64,000 bases of DNA from Coix lacryma-jobi var. lacryma-jobi (taxonomy: Eukaryota; Streptophyta; Magnoliopsida; Poales; Poaceae), in the NCBI GenBank assembly GCA_009763385.1, contig CM019822.1:25290842-25354841 (forward strand), read 5' to 3'. Positions 44,435-54,898 of this stretch are shown here, piece after piece. The stretch's first letter is position 1. Each line of letters opens with the position of its first letter. The notes below the pieces were generated by a model. It did not search any database, was not told the origin of the DNA, and was given only the letters and a program-made list of their open reading frames with translations. The translations under genes were made by a program, and so were the position numbers.

Positions 44435-46938
44435 TGAAGGGTCGAGATGGCGGACTAGAGGGGGGTGAATAGTCCTTTCTAAAATTAATCACGTCGGCTA
44501 ACCGAAATAAATGCGGAATTAAAACTATCGGTCTAGCTAAGAATACACCCCTCTACCTATACTCTATGACACCTTACAAAAGATCCTAAACAATGCAAAT
44601 AAGGTGTCGGGCTAGCTAGAGCTCACCTAACCAATTCTAGAAGCAAGGTCACACAAACCTATGCAACTAGTACTTCAAACACCGGGGAGCTCCTACACAA
44701 TCTAGTAAGCAAAGCACAAAGCTCCTAAGCTCACTAGCAATGCTCAATAACAAGGCTACACAAGCCAAATTAGAGAGCTCAACTTACTTAGCTACACAAA
44801 CTAAGCAATGTGACTAACAAGACTACTTAATCCAATTAGTCACACAATAGAGCTACTTCTATGCTACACAAGCAAGGAAGGTAACTAGCAAGCTATACAA
44901 GCTAACTAATTACAAGAGCAACTATTTAAGCTACACAAGCTAGATAGCTACACAAGAGCAACAACTAAACACTAGCACAAGTATGAGTATGGAAATACAA
45001 GCTAGTGAATGGAGATAGCAAACCACCGAGAAGATGAAGACAATGTTGACACGGTGATTTTATCCCGAGGTTCACTTGGTTGCCACCAAGCTAGTCCCCG
45101 TTGAGACAAACTCAAGGTTGTCGCCGGTCCTCTTGCTAGTGGTGACTACACTAGTCACACTCTCCCCAAGGAGTGCTTACCACAAGCTCTAGCACTCGAC
45201 CCAGCCGAACCACTTGACGCTCTTCACGTCTCTCTTTTACTAGAGTTGCTCTTCGCGATCTCCCACGGGGTGAGCACAACACCCCTCACAAAGCGGTCGC
45301 CTCCGGAGCACCACTCAATCTCCGAGCGTGCTACCACGGAGCACACACAAGCCTCCAAGCCGTCTAGGAGGTGGCAACCTCCAAGAGTAACAAGCACCAC
45401 CCGCTTGCAACTCGATCACCTAGTGCCACACTTGCAATCTCTCATGCACCGCACTAGAATCGCTCTCTCACTTAGCGGATATGATTAGCACTAATCCCAA
45501 GTGAGTTGGAGGGCTCCCAAGCACTCTCACACAAGGACACTAAGTCCCCAAGGTGCCCAACCCACCACATGGCCGGCCACCACCTCTATTTATAGAGGGA
45601 GGGCTCAAACTAGCCGTTTGGAATCGTGCTGAAATTTGAACTGCGGACAGTCCGCCCTTATAACCCCGGACAGTCCGCCCTTATAACAAAACTAGCCATT
45701 AGGAGCTGCAACGGTCACCCCGGACAGTCCGCCCCTTGGGCCCGGACAGTCCGCCGTTGAAAATCGACAGCCTACACAGAACCTGTCCAGCAACCTTGTT
45801 CTCCGAAAAATTAGCCAGCGGACAGTCCGCCCTTATAGGCCCGGACAGTCCGCCGTTCACCTGTCAACCCGAGAACAGTGCGACTGTCGCGTCCGATGCA
45901 TCCCCATCGGTGCGTCCGAGGCTCGCGGACAGTCCGCCACTAAAATGGCAGACAGTCCGCCACCCTCCAGAAAGCCTCCCACGAGAACGACCATAACTCT
46001 TAGCTCCCAACTCGAAATTCGATGATCTTGGACATTTTGCAAAGCTTATTCAGAGGGCTACACAACCCACATGAACTCATGATCCAAAGCACAAAGGATC
46101 AATACAGTTTTCCAATCCAAGAACCATCACTTCTCTTTTTCAACCAAAGTTTTCTCTAAAACTTCTCCAACTTCTTCTCCTTTGCAAATGTGCCAACACC
46201 ACCAAGTGTATACAACCTTGTGCATGTGTGTTAGCATTTTCACAATCATTTTTCAAAGGATTTTCACTTGCACTCACCACGCCACTCGATCCTAGTAGCA
46301 ACGCAATGTTAGATCGCTCAAGTGGCACTAGATGACCGATATGCAAACAAGTTTGCTCCTCTTGATAGTACGGCCATCTATCCTAAACCCAGTCATCAAC
46401 TTCTCTACACACCTATGACCGGTGAAATGAAATGCCCTACAAATATACCTTTGTCTTGCGCATTCCATTCCATCTCCATCGGTGTTGATGCAACACATGC
46501 ACCAACCTATATTAAATGATATGATCCACTTCATATCATCACATGGCCTCCATGGTTCATCGATCTTGACCTCACTTGCTCTTCACCATTGCTTCGGTCC
46601 TTTGGCGCCAAATCTTTGCTCAAGCCTCCCGACACTCGGTACCAATGGCTTCAAAGCCTCCAACTTGCCCTTCACCTTCGCAACCGGTCCATCAAGCCAA
46701 GGCTTGCCTTGATCTTCACCATCTTAGCCACATGACCACATGTCATGTCACATATGCAATAAGCTCATTCTTCATCACATGCATGAGCATTGCAACATCC
46801 TTCAAGCCATTTCACCCCTATGGCATATGTTGCTCATACATGATCACCTGTGGACTTAACACCTGTGTATCTCACATAAACATCATTAGTCCACCTAAAG
46901 TTGTCACTCAATTACCAAAACCAAACTAGGACCTTTCA
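44435..46938 (-). mobile_element. Solo LTR, 2.5 kb, inside the G2 3' LTR
   Basis: Reading minus it starts TGAAAGGTCCTAGTTTGG and ends CATCTCGACCCTTCA; TSD ATCGT at 44430-44434 and 46939-46943. Removing it restores the GTATCGTGCGGCGGATT motif of the G2 LTR. A TATA box (CTATAAATAG) is on the minus strand near 45588-45600. No coding domain. Superfamily not assignable from an LTR alone; length and ends resemble large grass copia or gypsy LTRs. Confidence 0.92.
45645..45965. repeat. Clustered near-palindromic CGGACAGTCCGCC motif
   Basis: About nine copies of CGGACAGTCCGCC (one as CAGACAGTCCGCC) in 320 bp, spaced from about 20 to 70 bp. CGGACAGTCCG is an inverted repeat apart from its centre. The cluster is just upstream of the TATA box on the minus strand's transcript side. 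Confidence 0.85.
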
Positions 46939-47164
46939 ATCGTGCGGCGGATTAAGTCATGGGTAAAAATAGTTATCGGCTCTGTTAGATCTGGCAAATC
47001 TGATATATTCATTAAGTTATCATGTGTTATATGTTTCATTATTTAATTCTTGTAACACTCTTTTGCCCAATCTAGATTGATCTTTGTCCGGCCTTGTTTC
47101 ACAAGCTCGCTTGTGTCTCTATTAATCATAAGATCATGATGGCCGAATCAAATTCCAATCTAGA

Positions 47165-49505
47165 GAGACCCGCAAATTTTGCTGATGATGAAATCTTTGT
47201 GAAGCACATTGAAAGCGAAACGAGGAAAATTTGCGGGCCATATTTACGAAAGGAAAGTGAGTTCCAACTTGGCAACCTCGGCCGAAGTCATCGCTTGAAC
47301 CGGGCTTTTGACGCGATGGGCGTCAAGTATGCTGAAAGGCCTCTGGTTGACGAAGGCAAGGAAGAGACTGAAAACCCAAGGGCGAAAGGCAAGGCCGTAG
47401 CCCGGCGTGGGGGACGCGGCGGTGTGATCCCTCGGTGAAAAGCTGTTGAAGTTGAAGATATTCGCATTGGTCGTCTAGTTGCCAAACCGATGCATAAAAG
47501 CCGAGGGGGAGCATTGGAGTCAATCCCCGACGTTGACCCTTTCGATCACCCGAGGGTGGTTAGTTTCTGCTTCTGTACCTATTTAGTTTCGCCTTGTGCC
47601 CCCGCTTTTTTTGTCGAATGCAGCTTTCGTATCCAGCTACAGTTTTTGAAACTTACGATTGGGCGCCTTATTTTTGGCGTGTTTTTGCAGAGCACATCTT
47701 ACGCTACGGGAATGGCTCCGAAGAAACCGAACGTGCATCTCTCGCACACGGCTTTTGATGACGATGCTTCGGTCACTGACATGCCAACTTTCGCGAAGAT
47801 TGGTTCGCGCAAACCCTCTGGTCCGCCCGATGCCACGGAGCGCCCGACAAAGAAACAGAAAACTCCACGCCCTGAAGCCTCTACTCGGGCGCCCGACGAA
47901 AAGACGGCTGCTGGCGAAAGAGGAACTGCGTCCTTGAAAATGCCCGCTCCTGCTGCTGTCGACAAAGGTAAGCTATGCCTTTCGCCGCGTTGCATTCGAC
48001 TGACACAGGAAATGGTAGAGGGGCAGCTTTTGGGTTACGGGCGGCTCGTTCTCGACGGGGTGCCTTCCGACTACGAGAACCCGCGCTTTTATACTGGCTT
48101 GAGCTCATCGAATGACACTGACGAAGCGAAAGAGGAGTCTTATCGCGTTGCTCGTTCTTTAGGTGCATCCTCAGATGCCCAACTCGCCTGCCGACTTGAT
48201 TATCGTCGGGCTGGAATCCTTCCTGGCGGCAGTGAGGAGGCCACTAAGTTTGTGGAATTCTCACAAAAAGCTTTCATCGCGCCAGAGATCGAAAGAGATC
48301 TCCTGAAAGTTAGCAGCCTAAAACTCGACGACGCCCTGTCTTTTCACCTGGCAAGCGTAAGTGTTTGATTTCGCTATGGGCTTCGTGGCTCTTTCGGTCT
48401 ATTTTTTCACCGTTGTTTTGCTGTTATTCGCAGGCTGCCGTTGTCGCTCGCAGCCAGAGCAACCAAAGAGATCTCTACACTCGCAAGATCGAGCGCGAGA
48501 AGTAGGAACTTGATACTCAAGTGAAGAAGTTTGACACACAGGTGAAGAAACTCGCCACCGATCCTGAATTGCAGACCAAGAAAGCCGACGATGAGCGCGC
48601 CTCCAGGAAAGCAAGCCAGAAAGAGGTTGAAAATCTCAAGAAGGAGCTTTCGTAGCTACGGGCCGCCCAGGCCAAGAGGGAAAAGGTGCTTCTGACTTCC
48701 GCTGGGGAGGCCATGGCTCGCTTCCACGAGTGACTTCGCAGCATCGGCGTCGAGGCGGAAGATCCCTCAGAGCGTAATGTCGATAGCCTTATTGGCTGGA
48801 TCCGTTCCAAGATGGAGTCGCTGGAGGGACACATGGCCCTCGGCCGAGATTACACCACCGTCACTGGCATCAAGGCGATCGGCCATAGCCTTGTTGACGC
48901 CGGCTGCTCACATATCGCGGACCTTTCGGTCAAAGAGGTGGACTACTACTGGCGCACCCCTGAGGCGGCGAAAGTCCTGGGCAAGAGATTCTTTGATGAA
49001 TTCTGGCTGGCGGGTGGGAACCATATGTCGCTCATGCAGTCCGCCATGGGCCGCAGAAAGGTACTTTTGGCCAGTTGTTTGTGCTTTCGCTTTGATCCTT
49101 CTCTGTTTTATTTGTGGCATGATTGGCGTCCCTTCTGAGCTATCGGTTTTGACGCAGACTCCGGAGGAGAAAGCTCACATCTGGAAGGTTTTTTCGGACT
49201 ACATCTCCGAGAGGCGTGCGCGTGAGACCGAGCCAGAAGACGAAGCGAGCCCGCCTCAGCCGAACGATGAGGTCCCTGAGAGCTCGGCCGCCGCTGCCTC
49301 CCGCGACGTGAGTGCTCCCCAAGATGCGGTAGATGAATAAATAGGGCTTGTTTTTATGCGTCAATTGTATTCGCCAGACTTTGTTGTTGGGCATGGCTTT
49401 GGAACTTAATTTGGAATGTTGTATTGAACAGGATGCGGATGCGGGAACGCCAGACGTTCTCGACATCTGCCCGTTAATGATTAGATCAGGCGATTTTTGT
49501 GTCTG
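47165..49505 (+). pseudogene. G1 antisense gene, 3' exons: linker and coiled-coil region
   Basis: Continues the gene cut at 34391. 47165-47560 reads ANFADDEIFVKHIESETRKI and a basic KGKAVARRGGRGG segment. A first intron ends at TGTTTTTGCAG near 47690; then comes MAPKKPNVHLSHTAFDDD with a KKQKTPRP nuclear-signal-like stretch. A second intron is 48354-48433 (GTAAGT...TTCGCAG). Next is a coiled coil (RDLYTRKIEREK, then KKADDERASRKASQKEVENL) carrying three stops, two probably CAG to TAG and one CGA to TGA. A third intron is about 49062-49157, and a fourth has donor GTGAGT near 49310 and acceptor near 49431. Ends at TGA 49505. The in-frame splice sites show that a spliced antisense mRNA once existed. 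Confidence 0.75.
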
Positions 49506-49542
49506 AGGTGACCTGTGGAGGAGCTTTCGCTCTAGGTTTCCA

Positions 49543-49791
49543 ATGGCGTCACTTTCGTCTTACCTGAGTAAACGCGCTAAGAAACTTAAGGGCACGGAGG
49601 AGCGGTTGCGTGCTTTTTATGAAAACTTTGACTGGCGCGAACTTGAGGCGAGGCGGATGAGGCGCGAGGCTTCGCGTGCACCGCCAGGCTTCGACGGCGC
49701 CCCATTTGTTAAGGTGGAGCCCGAAGACGTCGTGCCTTCGCCGGATGAGCGGCGATATAGTATTTTCCTTGGTCGCGGAAGTAGTTCGTGA
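49543..49791 (+). CDS. Small basic ORF in the G1 antisense region, unknown
   Basis: 82 residues starting MASLSSYLSKRAKKLKGTEE, rich in Arg/Lys/Glu, with FYENFDWRELEARRMRREAS and an acidic VKVEPEDVVPSPDERR end. No domain recognised. It lies 38 bp after the antisense gene's stop and could be a further exon or a second small gene. It ends 44 bp before the G3 insertion. Confidence 0.4.
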   Translation: MASLSSYLSKRAKKLKGTEERLRAFYENFDWRELEARRMRREASRAPPGFDGAPFVKVEPEDVVPSPDERRYSIFLGRGSSS

Positions 49792-49834
49792 ACTTTATTA
49801 CATTGTACAAACCTGCTTATTAGCTCTATGAAAG

Positions 49835-50360
49835 TGTGGGGGTATAAACCCGGATACCCTCACGGATAGACTTGGGCTGCTTTGTGAGGGCCGGCCCAAC
49901 TCGCTATGAAGGCCCGTGGCATTAATACTTAGCTGGTCGGACAGGCGACCCGACTAAATGGATAATGGCACGGAGGCCTTCTCAGAACCGGAAAGTAAGG
50001 AAGTGTAGTCGGTTAGGAAAGATGTCGTGTCCTTCACGATATGGACTTGTAATCGACTAGGTTTCCTAATTGTATCAAGAGATTCGATCTTCTAAAAGAT
50101 CTGTAACCCTGCTCCCCGTGGTTATATAAGGCGAGCAGGGACCCCCTCAAAAAGACACATTCATCAATATACAGAGTAGATAACTTGACACAGGACGTAG
50201 GGTATTACGGTGAACTCAGCGGCCCGAACCTGGATAAACTCTGGTGTTCATCTAGTTTCGTTCATGTGTCACGTCCGGATCGTCGTTCTACGCGCCTTCC
50301 CCGCTAATCTACCACCTCAGGCATACCCCTAGGTGGGCTATCGACCATATTTCGTTGACA
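49835..50360 (+). repeat. G3 5' LTR
   Basis: 526 bp, TG...CA. TATATAAG at 50123-50130 lies in GTGGTTATATAAGGCGAGCA, a standard LTR core promoter. Confidence 0.88.
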
Positions 50361-50362
50361 GC

Positions 50363-50379
50363 TGGCGCCCACCGTGGGG
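50363..50379 (+). other. G3 primer-binding site
   Basis: TGGCGCCCACCGTGGGG two bases after the LTR; shares its first 15 bases with the G1 site at 60639-60653. Confidence 0.85.
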
Positions 50380-52345
50380 AGTGTGCGTGCGAACGTCATG
50401 ACGACTCAGATGGTTTCTTTCCCAAATTCCATGGATCTTCCGGCGGGCTTGACGTTCACCGTCGGGTCTTTTTCGTGGGTCACCGAAGGTGACCTAGTCG
50501 TTGGAAGCAGGGAGACGCCCCAAGCATCTCAACTACCGGGAGCACCGACGTCGAAATCGGAGCCCCCGAACAGAACGGTGCTTCCCCGCTACCGAGGGCG
50601 GCGCATCGACAACTCCGACATGATCGAATCCATCGATCGGGTCACGGCGGGCATCGCCGAAACTCTCGTTTTGGCAGACTCGATCAGAGATCATTCGCCT
50701 TAGCACGAGTACAACGAAGGAGAGTGGCAACAACCTCGATGACCGGCTCGTGCTAAGAGACATGCACGACTTCAAACTGGTCTGGTCATCACTTCCACCC
50801 CTACAGGTCGTTCCGCCCTGTTTTGCCCTGCCGAGAAGTCTAAACCGAGCAGCTCGAAGCACGGTTTTTTCGCTCCCGTCTTTCCTCGTGGACTGACAAA
50901 CTCGGCCTCGACATATGAGGAGCAAGCCATGGGACTCTTCCAAAGTCGTACCAAGAACCGGCGTACTCCGGATAAGCAGTCACCCAATCTCAAGCAATCT
51001 GGCGGCAATGTTTGCATGACAATTCTAACCTCCGCTCCTGCATCAAACGACGGATCGACCAGATCCAACTCACCAGATCGGTCGCCGGATTATCCTCCGG
51101 GTTTCGGGCCCCTCCCGCGTTACAGGGGCTCAGTATTCGCTATAAGCCACGATGAGTCGGCCGTGGACGGGGAAACAGATGAGGCCAAAACCCAGCGTTT
51201 AGCCAGAAACGCTGACAGAGCTACTCGGAGAGCAGCTGAAGCTAATGGTGGACAGCGCTTATAGCAAAACCTATACGATGCATTCGACATGTGCGATAAC
51301 CATCAAGTCCATTGAACACCTCAAGCTAATCTTGCCATGGCGATGAACCTGGTCAAGAATCTCCCGGTGACACCACAGCTCGAGCAACTCGACGCGTATT
51401 TGAAGGCATCTCTGGTACAAGTCCAAGACCAGGCGGTAGGACCATCTCCTTCGCCGGGGTCCGGATCCTTGCCTAGAGGCTAGCAGTAATTAGGATCGCC
51501 GCAACGATCGCAATAATCGTAGAGGCATCCAAGACGACGGAGCCGACTAGCGTGCCAGGAATAGCGCAAGTGCCGGGCCCCGGGACTTGCGTGACCACAT
51601 CACCGAAAGGTCCGATCTACGCAATCACATCGAGGGTTCTAAAGACACAAGGCTCCGTCAAGAGATGGAAAGACGTAACCAATGGGATCGCGAGCATGGC
51701 CTTCTAGACCAAACCTTCACTGGTCCTAGACAGTTTACGGAAAGGCTCCGATCTGTCATCTGGCCCAGGGGTTTCAAGATCCATGACTTGAGGTCGTACA
51801 ATGGAAAGGCAGATCCTCGTCAATGGATCATGCTATATGAAACTGCAGTACGGGCAGCCGGCGAAGGAGGAGATGTCATGGCCAACTATTTGCCCGTGGT
51901 CCTTAATCAAGCTGCAAGCCAGTGGCTCCTAAGCCTCCCTTCCGACTCCATTGACAGGTTGTCCGACCTGAAAAACGCATTCATATCTAACTTCAAAGCT
52001 ACTTGTCAGCAGCCCACCAGCAAATATGACCTAGAGCGCGTCAAGGACCGCCCTGGCGAGCTGTTATGAGAATACATCCGCCGTTTCTCTGATGCCTGAA
52101 TCCGGGTAGCCAACATTACTGACGACGAATCTATCTCGGCTTTCATCAGAGGACTACATCATCATGAAGGGCTTAGGAATAAGCTGTTGCGCAAGGGACC
52201 AAGAACGGTCGAAGAACTACTTAACATAGCTCAGAGTTGGGCTCGGGCGGAAGAATATAATACACAGCTTGCGGACGACCGCCGAGACCAGAGGCCTCGG
52301 CACGATGACCGCCAACGAAACGATTACCGTGGCAACCGCCGGGTT
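50374..52345 (+). pseudogene. G3 gag remnant
   Basis: Pieces of a gypsy gag. 50374-50703 and 50929-51264 give an N-terminal Pro/Ser/Thr-rich region (twice a PRYRG motif). 51587-52069 and 52187-52345 give the Retrotrans_gag core: FKIHDLRSYNGKADPRQWIM, AASQWLLSLPSDSIDRLSDL, LERVKDRPGELL, RGLHHHEGLRNKLL. Stops lie at about 50703, 51264, 51483, 52068 and 52098. The zinc knuckle and all downstream domains are deleted. Confidence 0.85.
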
Positions 52346-52375
52346 CTTGTGGCTATCGACCATATTTCGTCGACA

Positions 52376-52554
52376 GAAAGGAAACGGGTTCTTGTGGCTT
52401 CTGTCTTTTCGGCGTTGATGTTTTTTGTGAACCTGCGGGCTTTATTCTTTCGTCTATCTTGATTGTGAGCGATAGTCGTCCTTTGGATGGCCGAATGTTC
52501 GGGCGCGCCCACCCCCACACAGTTATAAAGTCAGTCCCTCGGCGCGATAAGACT
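52376..52554. other. G1 spacer before the 87-bp array
   Basis: G1 sequence following the G3 target site; includes a second copy of CGGGTTCTTGTGGCT (52385-52399). No gene. Confidence 0.5.
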
Positions 52555-53410
52555 TTATAAAGTGAGCCCCTCGGCCGATAGCAAAGACGCGCCGGCCCCC
52601 ACACACTTAGGCGAGGGGCGGAGGCATTCGCGCGAGGGTGCTTTCGTTGCGAGCCCCTCGGCCGATAGCAAAGACACGCCCGCCCCCACACACTTAGGCG
52701 AGGGGCGGAGGCATTCACGCGAGGGTGCTTTCGTTGCGAGCCCCTCAGCCGATAGCAAAGACGCGCCCGCCCCCACACACTTAGGCGAGGGGCGGTGGCA
52801 TTCGCGCGAGGGTGCTTTCGTTGCGAGCCCCTCGTCCGATAGCAAAGACGCGCCCGCCCCCACACACTTAGGCGAGGGGCGATAGCATTCGCGCGAGGGT
52901 GCTTTCGTTGCGAGCCCCTCGGCCGATAGCAAAGACGCGCCCGCCCCCACACACTTTGGCGAGGGGCTGTAGTATTCGTGCGAGGGTGCTTTCGTTGCGA
53001 GCCCCTCGATCGATAGCAAAGACGCGCCCGCCCTCACACAGTTAGGCTAGGGGCGGTAGCATTCGCGCGAGGGTGCTTTCGTTGCGAGCCCCTCGACCGA
53101 TAGCAAAGACGCGCCTGCCCCCACACACTTAAGCGAGGGGCGGTGGCATTCGCGCAAGGGTGCTTTCGTTGCGAGCCCCTCGGCCGATAGCAAAGACGCG
53201 CCCGCCCCCACACACTTAGGCGAGGGGTGGTGGCATTCGCGCGAGGGTGCTTTCGTTGCGAGCCCCTTGGCCGATAGCAAAGACGCGCCCACCCCCACAA
53301 ACTTAGGCGAGGGGCGGTAGCATCCGCGCGAGGGTGCTTTCGTTGCGAGCCCCTCGGCCGATAGCAAAGACGCGCCCGCCCCCACACACTTAGGCGAGGG
53401 GCGGTAGCAT
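52555..53410. repeat. Minisatellite, about 87 bp x 10 (G1)
   Basis: Ten head-to-tail units, each with GAGCCCCTCGGCCGATAGCA, then AAGACGCGCCCGCCCCCACA, CTTAGGCGAGGGGCGG and CGCGAGGGTGCTTTCGTT. Units differ by a few substitutions. The period of 87 (29 codons) leaves frames open on both strands, giving false protein-like repeats (APSRECHRPSPKCVGAGASL). Confidence 0.95.
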
Positions 53411-53958
53411 TGACGCTTGATACTTGTCTTGCCGGAAGTGTCTTTACAAGTGCGACGAGGTGGGGGTTTTACAATCGACTATGATTACGATATTGCTCTT
53501 GGTGTCATCTAGCAGCGCGCTTACTTTCACTCGCCTTCTATCCGCAACTTGAGATGTATGCGCTGCTTGACAGGGCTTTCACCTAAAGTTACTGGATTGG
53601 TGACGCTGTCTAAGCGCGATGCCGATGACACAATCATAAAAGCGAAACCACGATTCCTGGTGCTTCCTATTCGCACTTTGCCTTTGAGTTAACTTTCTGG
53701 GACTGATATTTGAAAAGATTCAGTAGTTTTGGATGGTTGGAGAGGCTTGCTCTTTGGTGTCTATTTATATCGCCTTGCCCTTGCTGTGGGAGGACTGCAT
53801 TTACTCCCTTGGCTGTACTTGTGAGCGTTTGGTAGGTGAAAGGTTAAAATGGCACTTATGCTTTTGCAGCTACCGATGCCTGCCAGCTGTCCTTTTGGTC
53901 GCCCCACGAGGGCTGCTCAGCTTGGCCTCTGCTACCGTTCTCCCCTTTTGCTAGGGGG
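53411..53958. other. G1 spacer between tandem arrays
   Basis: Non-coding sequence of mixed composition between the two arrays; no domain in its short frames. Confidence 0.5.
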
Positions 53959-54600
53959 GTCGGTTTTGTATTGCCCGTAGGCTTTCGTTCCGCCCTCTCG
54001 TTTCGTCAGAGGGTCAGTTTTTGTATAGCCCGTAGGCTTTCGTTCCGCCCTCTCGTTTTATCGGAGGGTCGGTTTTTGCATAGCCCGCAGGCTTTCGTTA
54101 CGCCCTCTCGTTTTATCGGAGGGTTGGTTTTTGTATAGCCCGCAGGCTTTCGTCCCGCCCTCTCGTTTTATCGGAGGGTCGGTTTTTGCATTGCCCGCAG
54201 GCTTTCGTACCGCCCTCTCGTTTTATCGGAGTGTCGGTTTTTGTATAGCCCGCAAGCTTTCGTCCCGCCCTCTTGTTTTATCGGAGGGTCGGTTTTTGTA
54301 TAGCCCGCAGGCTTTCGTCCCGCCCTCTCGTTTTATCGGAGGGTCGGTTTTTGTATAGCCCGCAGGCTTTCGTCCCGCCCTCTCGTTTTATCGGAGGGTC
54401 GGTTTTTGTATAGCCCGCAGGCTTTCGTTCCGCCCTCTCGTTTTGTCGGAGGGTCGGTTTTTGTATTGCCCGCAGGCTTTCGTCCCGCCCTCTCGTTTTA
54501 TCGGAGGGTCGGTTTTTGTATAGCCCGCAGGCTTTCGTCTCGCCCTCTCGTTTTATCGGAGGGTCAGTTTTTGTATAGCCCGCAGGCTTTCGAGATTGTC
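53959..54600. repeat. Minisatellite, 55 bp x about 12 (G1)
   Basis: Units begin GCTTTCGTCCCGCCCTCTCG and continue TTTTATCGGAGGGTCGGTTT and TTGTATAGCCCGCAG; exact 55-bp spacing (53981, 54036, 54091, 54146 and so on). Lies just beyond the end of pol in the 3' untranslated part of G1. Frames inside it are repeat artefacts. Confidence 0.95.
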
Positions 54601-54898
54601 GGTGGATGCGGAGGATCTCTTTCGCCCACCCAACCGACATTCTCGTTCATCACATCAGAATGACGAATGTCTCAACCTTATTTTCGGTTGATTTCGTCCT
54701 TTGGCGTGCCGCATAATATTTTTGGGGAATTACGAGTACTCTCGTAATGTAGCGGTTACATTCGGCTGCCTCGTTAAAAAACCTCGCACCCCGATGAAGG
54801 GCTTCCCCGGCGAGGAAAAAGAGTGCAGTCGATTTTGATTACAAAAAGGTGAAAGCAAAAAACAAGGAAAAACTTACATCGAAGATTGAGAAGACAAA
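54601..54898. other. G1 spacer between array and pol end
   Basis: Non-coding; the first 60 bp after the array changes to unique sequence. No gene seen. Confidence 0.5.

Larger units (their letters stand above)
34392..47164 (+). mobile_element. G2: Tat-like Ty3/gypsy element lacking gag and protease, with antisense PMD gene
   Basis: Inserted in the antisense gene of G1. 5' LTR 34392-35956, PBS at 35964, RT/RNase H/archaeal-type RNase H/integrase on the plus strand (35989-39277), an antisense PMD gene on the minus strand (39500-43722), PPT at 43861-43871 and a 3' LTR from 43872. The 3' LTR is interrupted by a solo LTR and cut short at about 47164; no TSD is visible. Without the nested LTR it is about 10.3 kb. 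Loss of gag and protease means any movement would need proteins from a related element. Confidence 0.88.
43872..47164 (+). repeat. G2 3' LTR, interrupted and truncated
   Basis: 43872-44434 and 46944-47164 align with the first about 784 bases of the 5' LTR (to 35175). It stops at CCAATCTAGA and passes straight into the G1 antisense gene, so the distal half of the LTR and any TSD are missing. Interrupted by the solo LTR at 44435-46938. Confidence 0.85.
49835..52375 (+). mobile_element. G3: internally deleted Ty3/gypsy element
   Basis: TSD GAAAG at 49830-49834 and 52376-52380. A complete 5' LTR (TGTGGGGGTATAAACCC...TTCGTTGACA), PBS and most of gag are present; then the sequence jumps to the last roughly 25 bases of the 3' LTR (CTATCGACCATATTTCGTCGACA). 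The remainder of gag, all of pol and nearly the whole 3' LTR are deleted. Inserted in the non-coding part of G1 near the antisense gene. Confidence 0.92.

Noticed and set aside
52353..53387. Long repetitive reading frames with protein-like repeats (APSREC..., both strands)
   Set aside because: The 87-bp period is a multiple of three, so any open frame stays open; it is a minisatellite in an untranslated region.
52555..54600. CRISPR-like regular arrays
   Set aside because: Units are contiguous tandem repeats without unique spacers, in a plant nuclear genome inside a retroelement.
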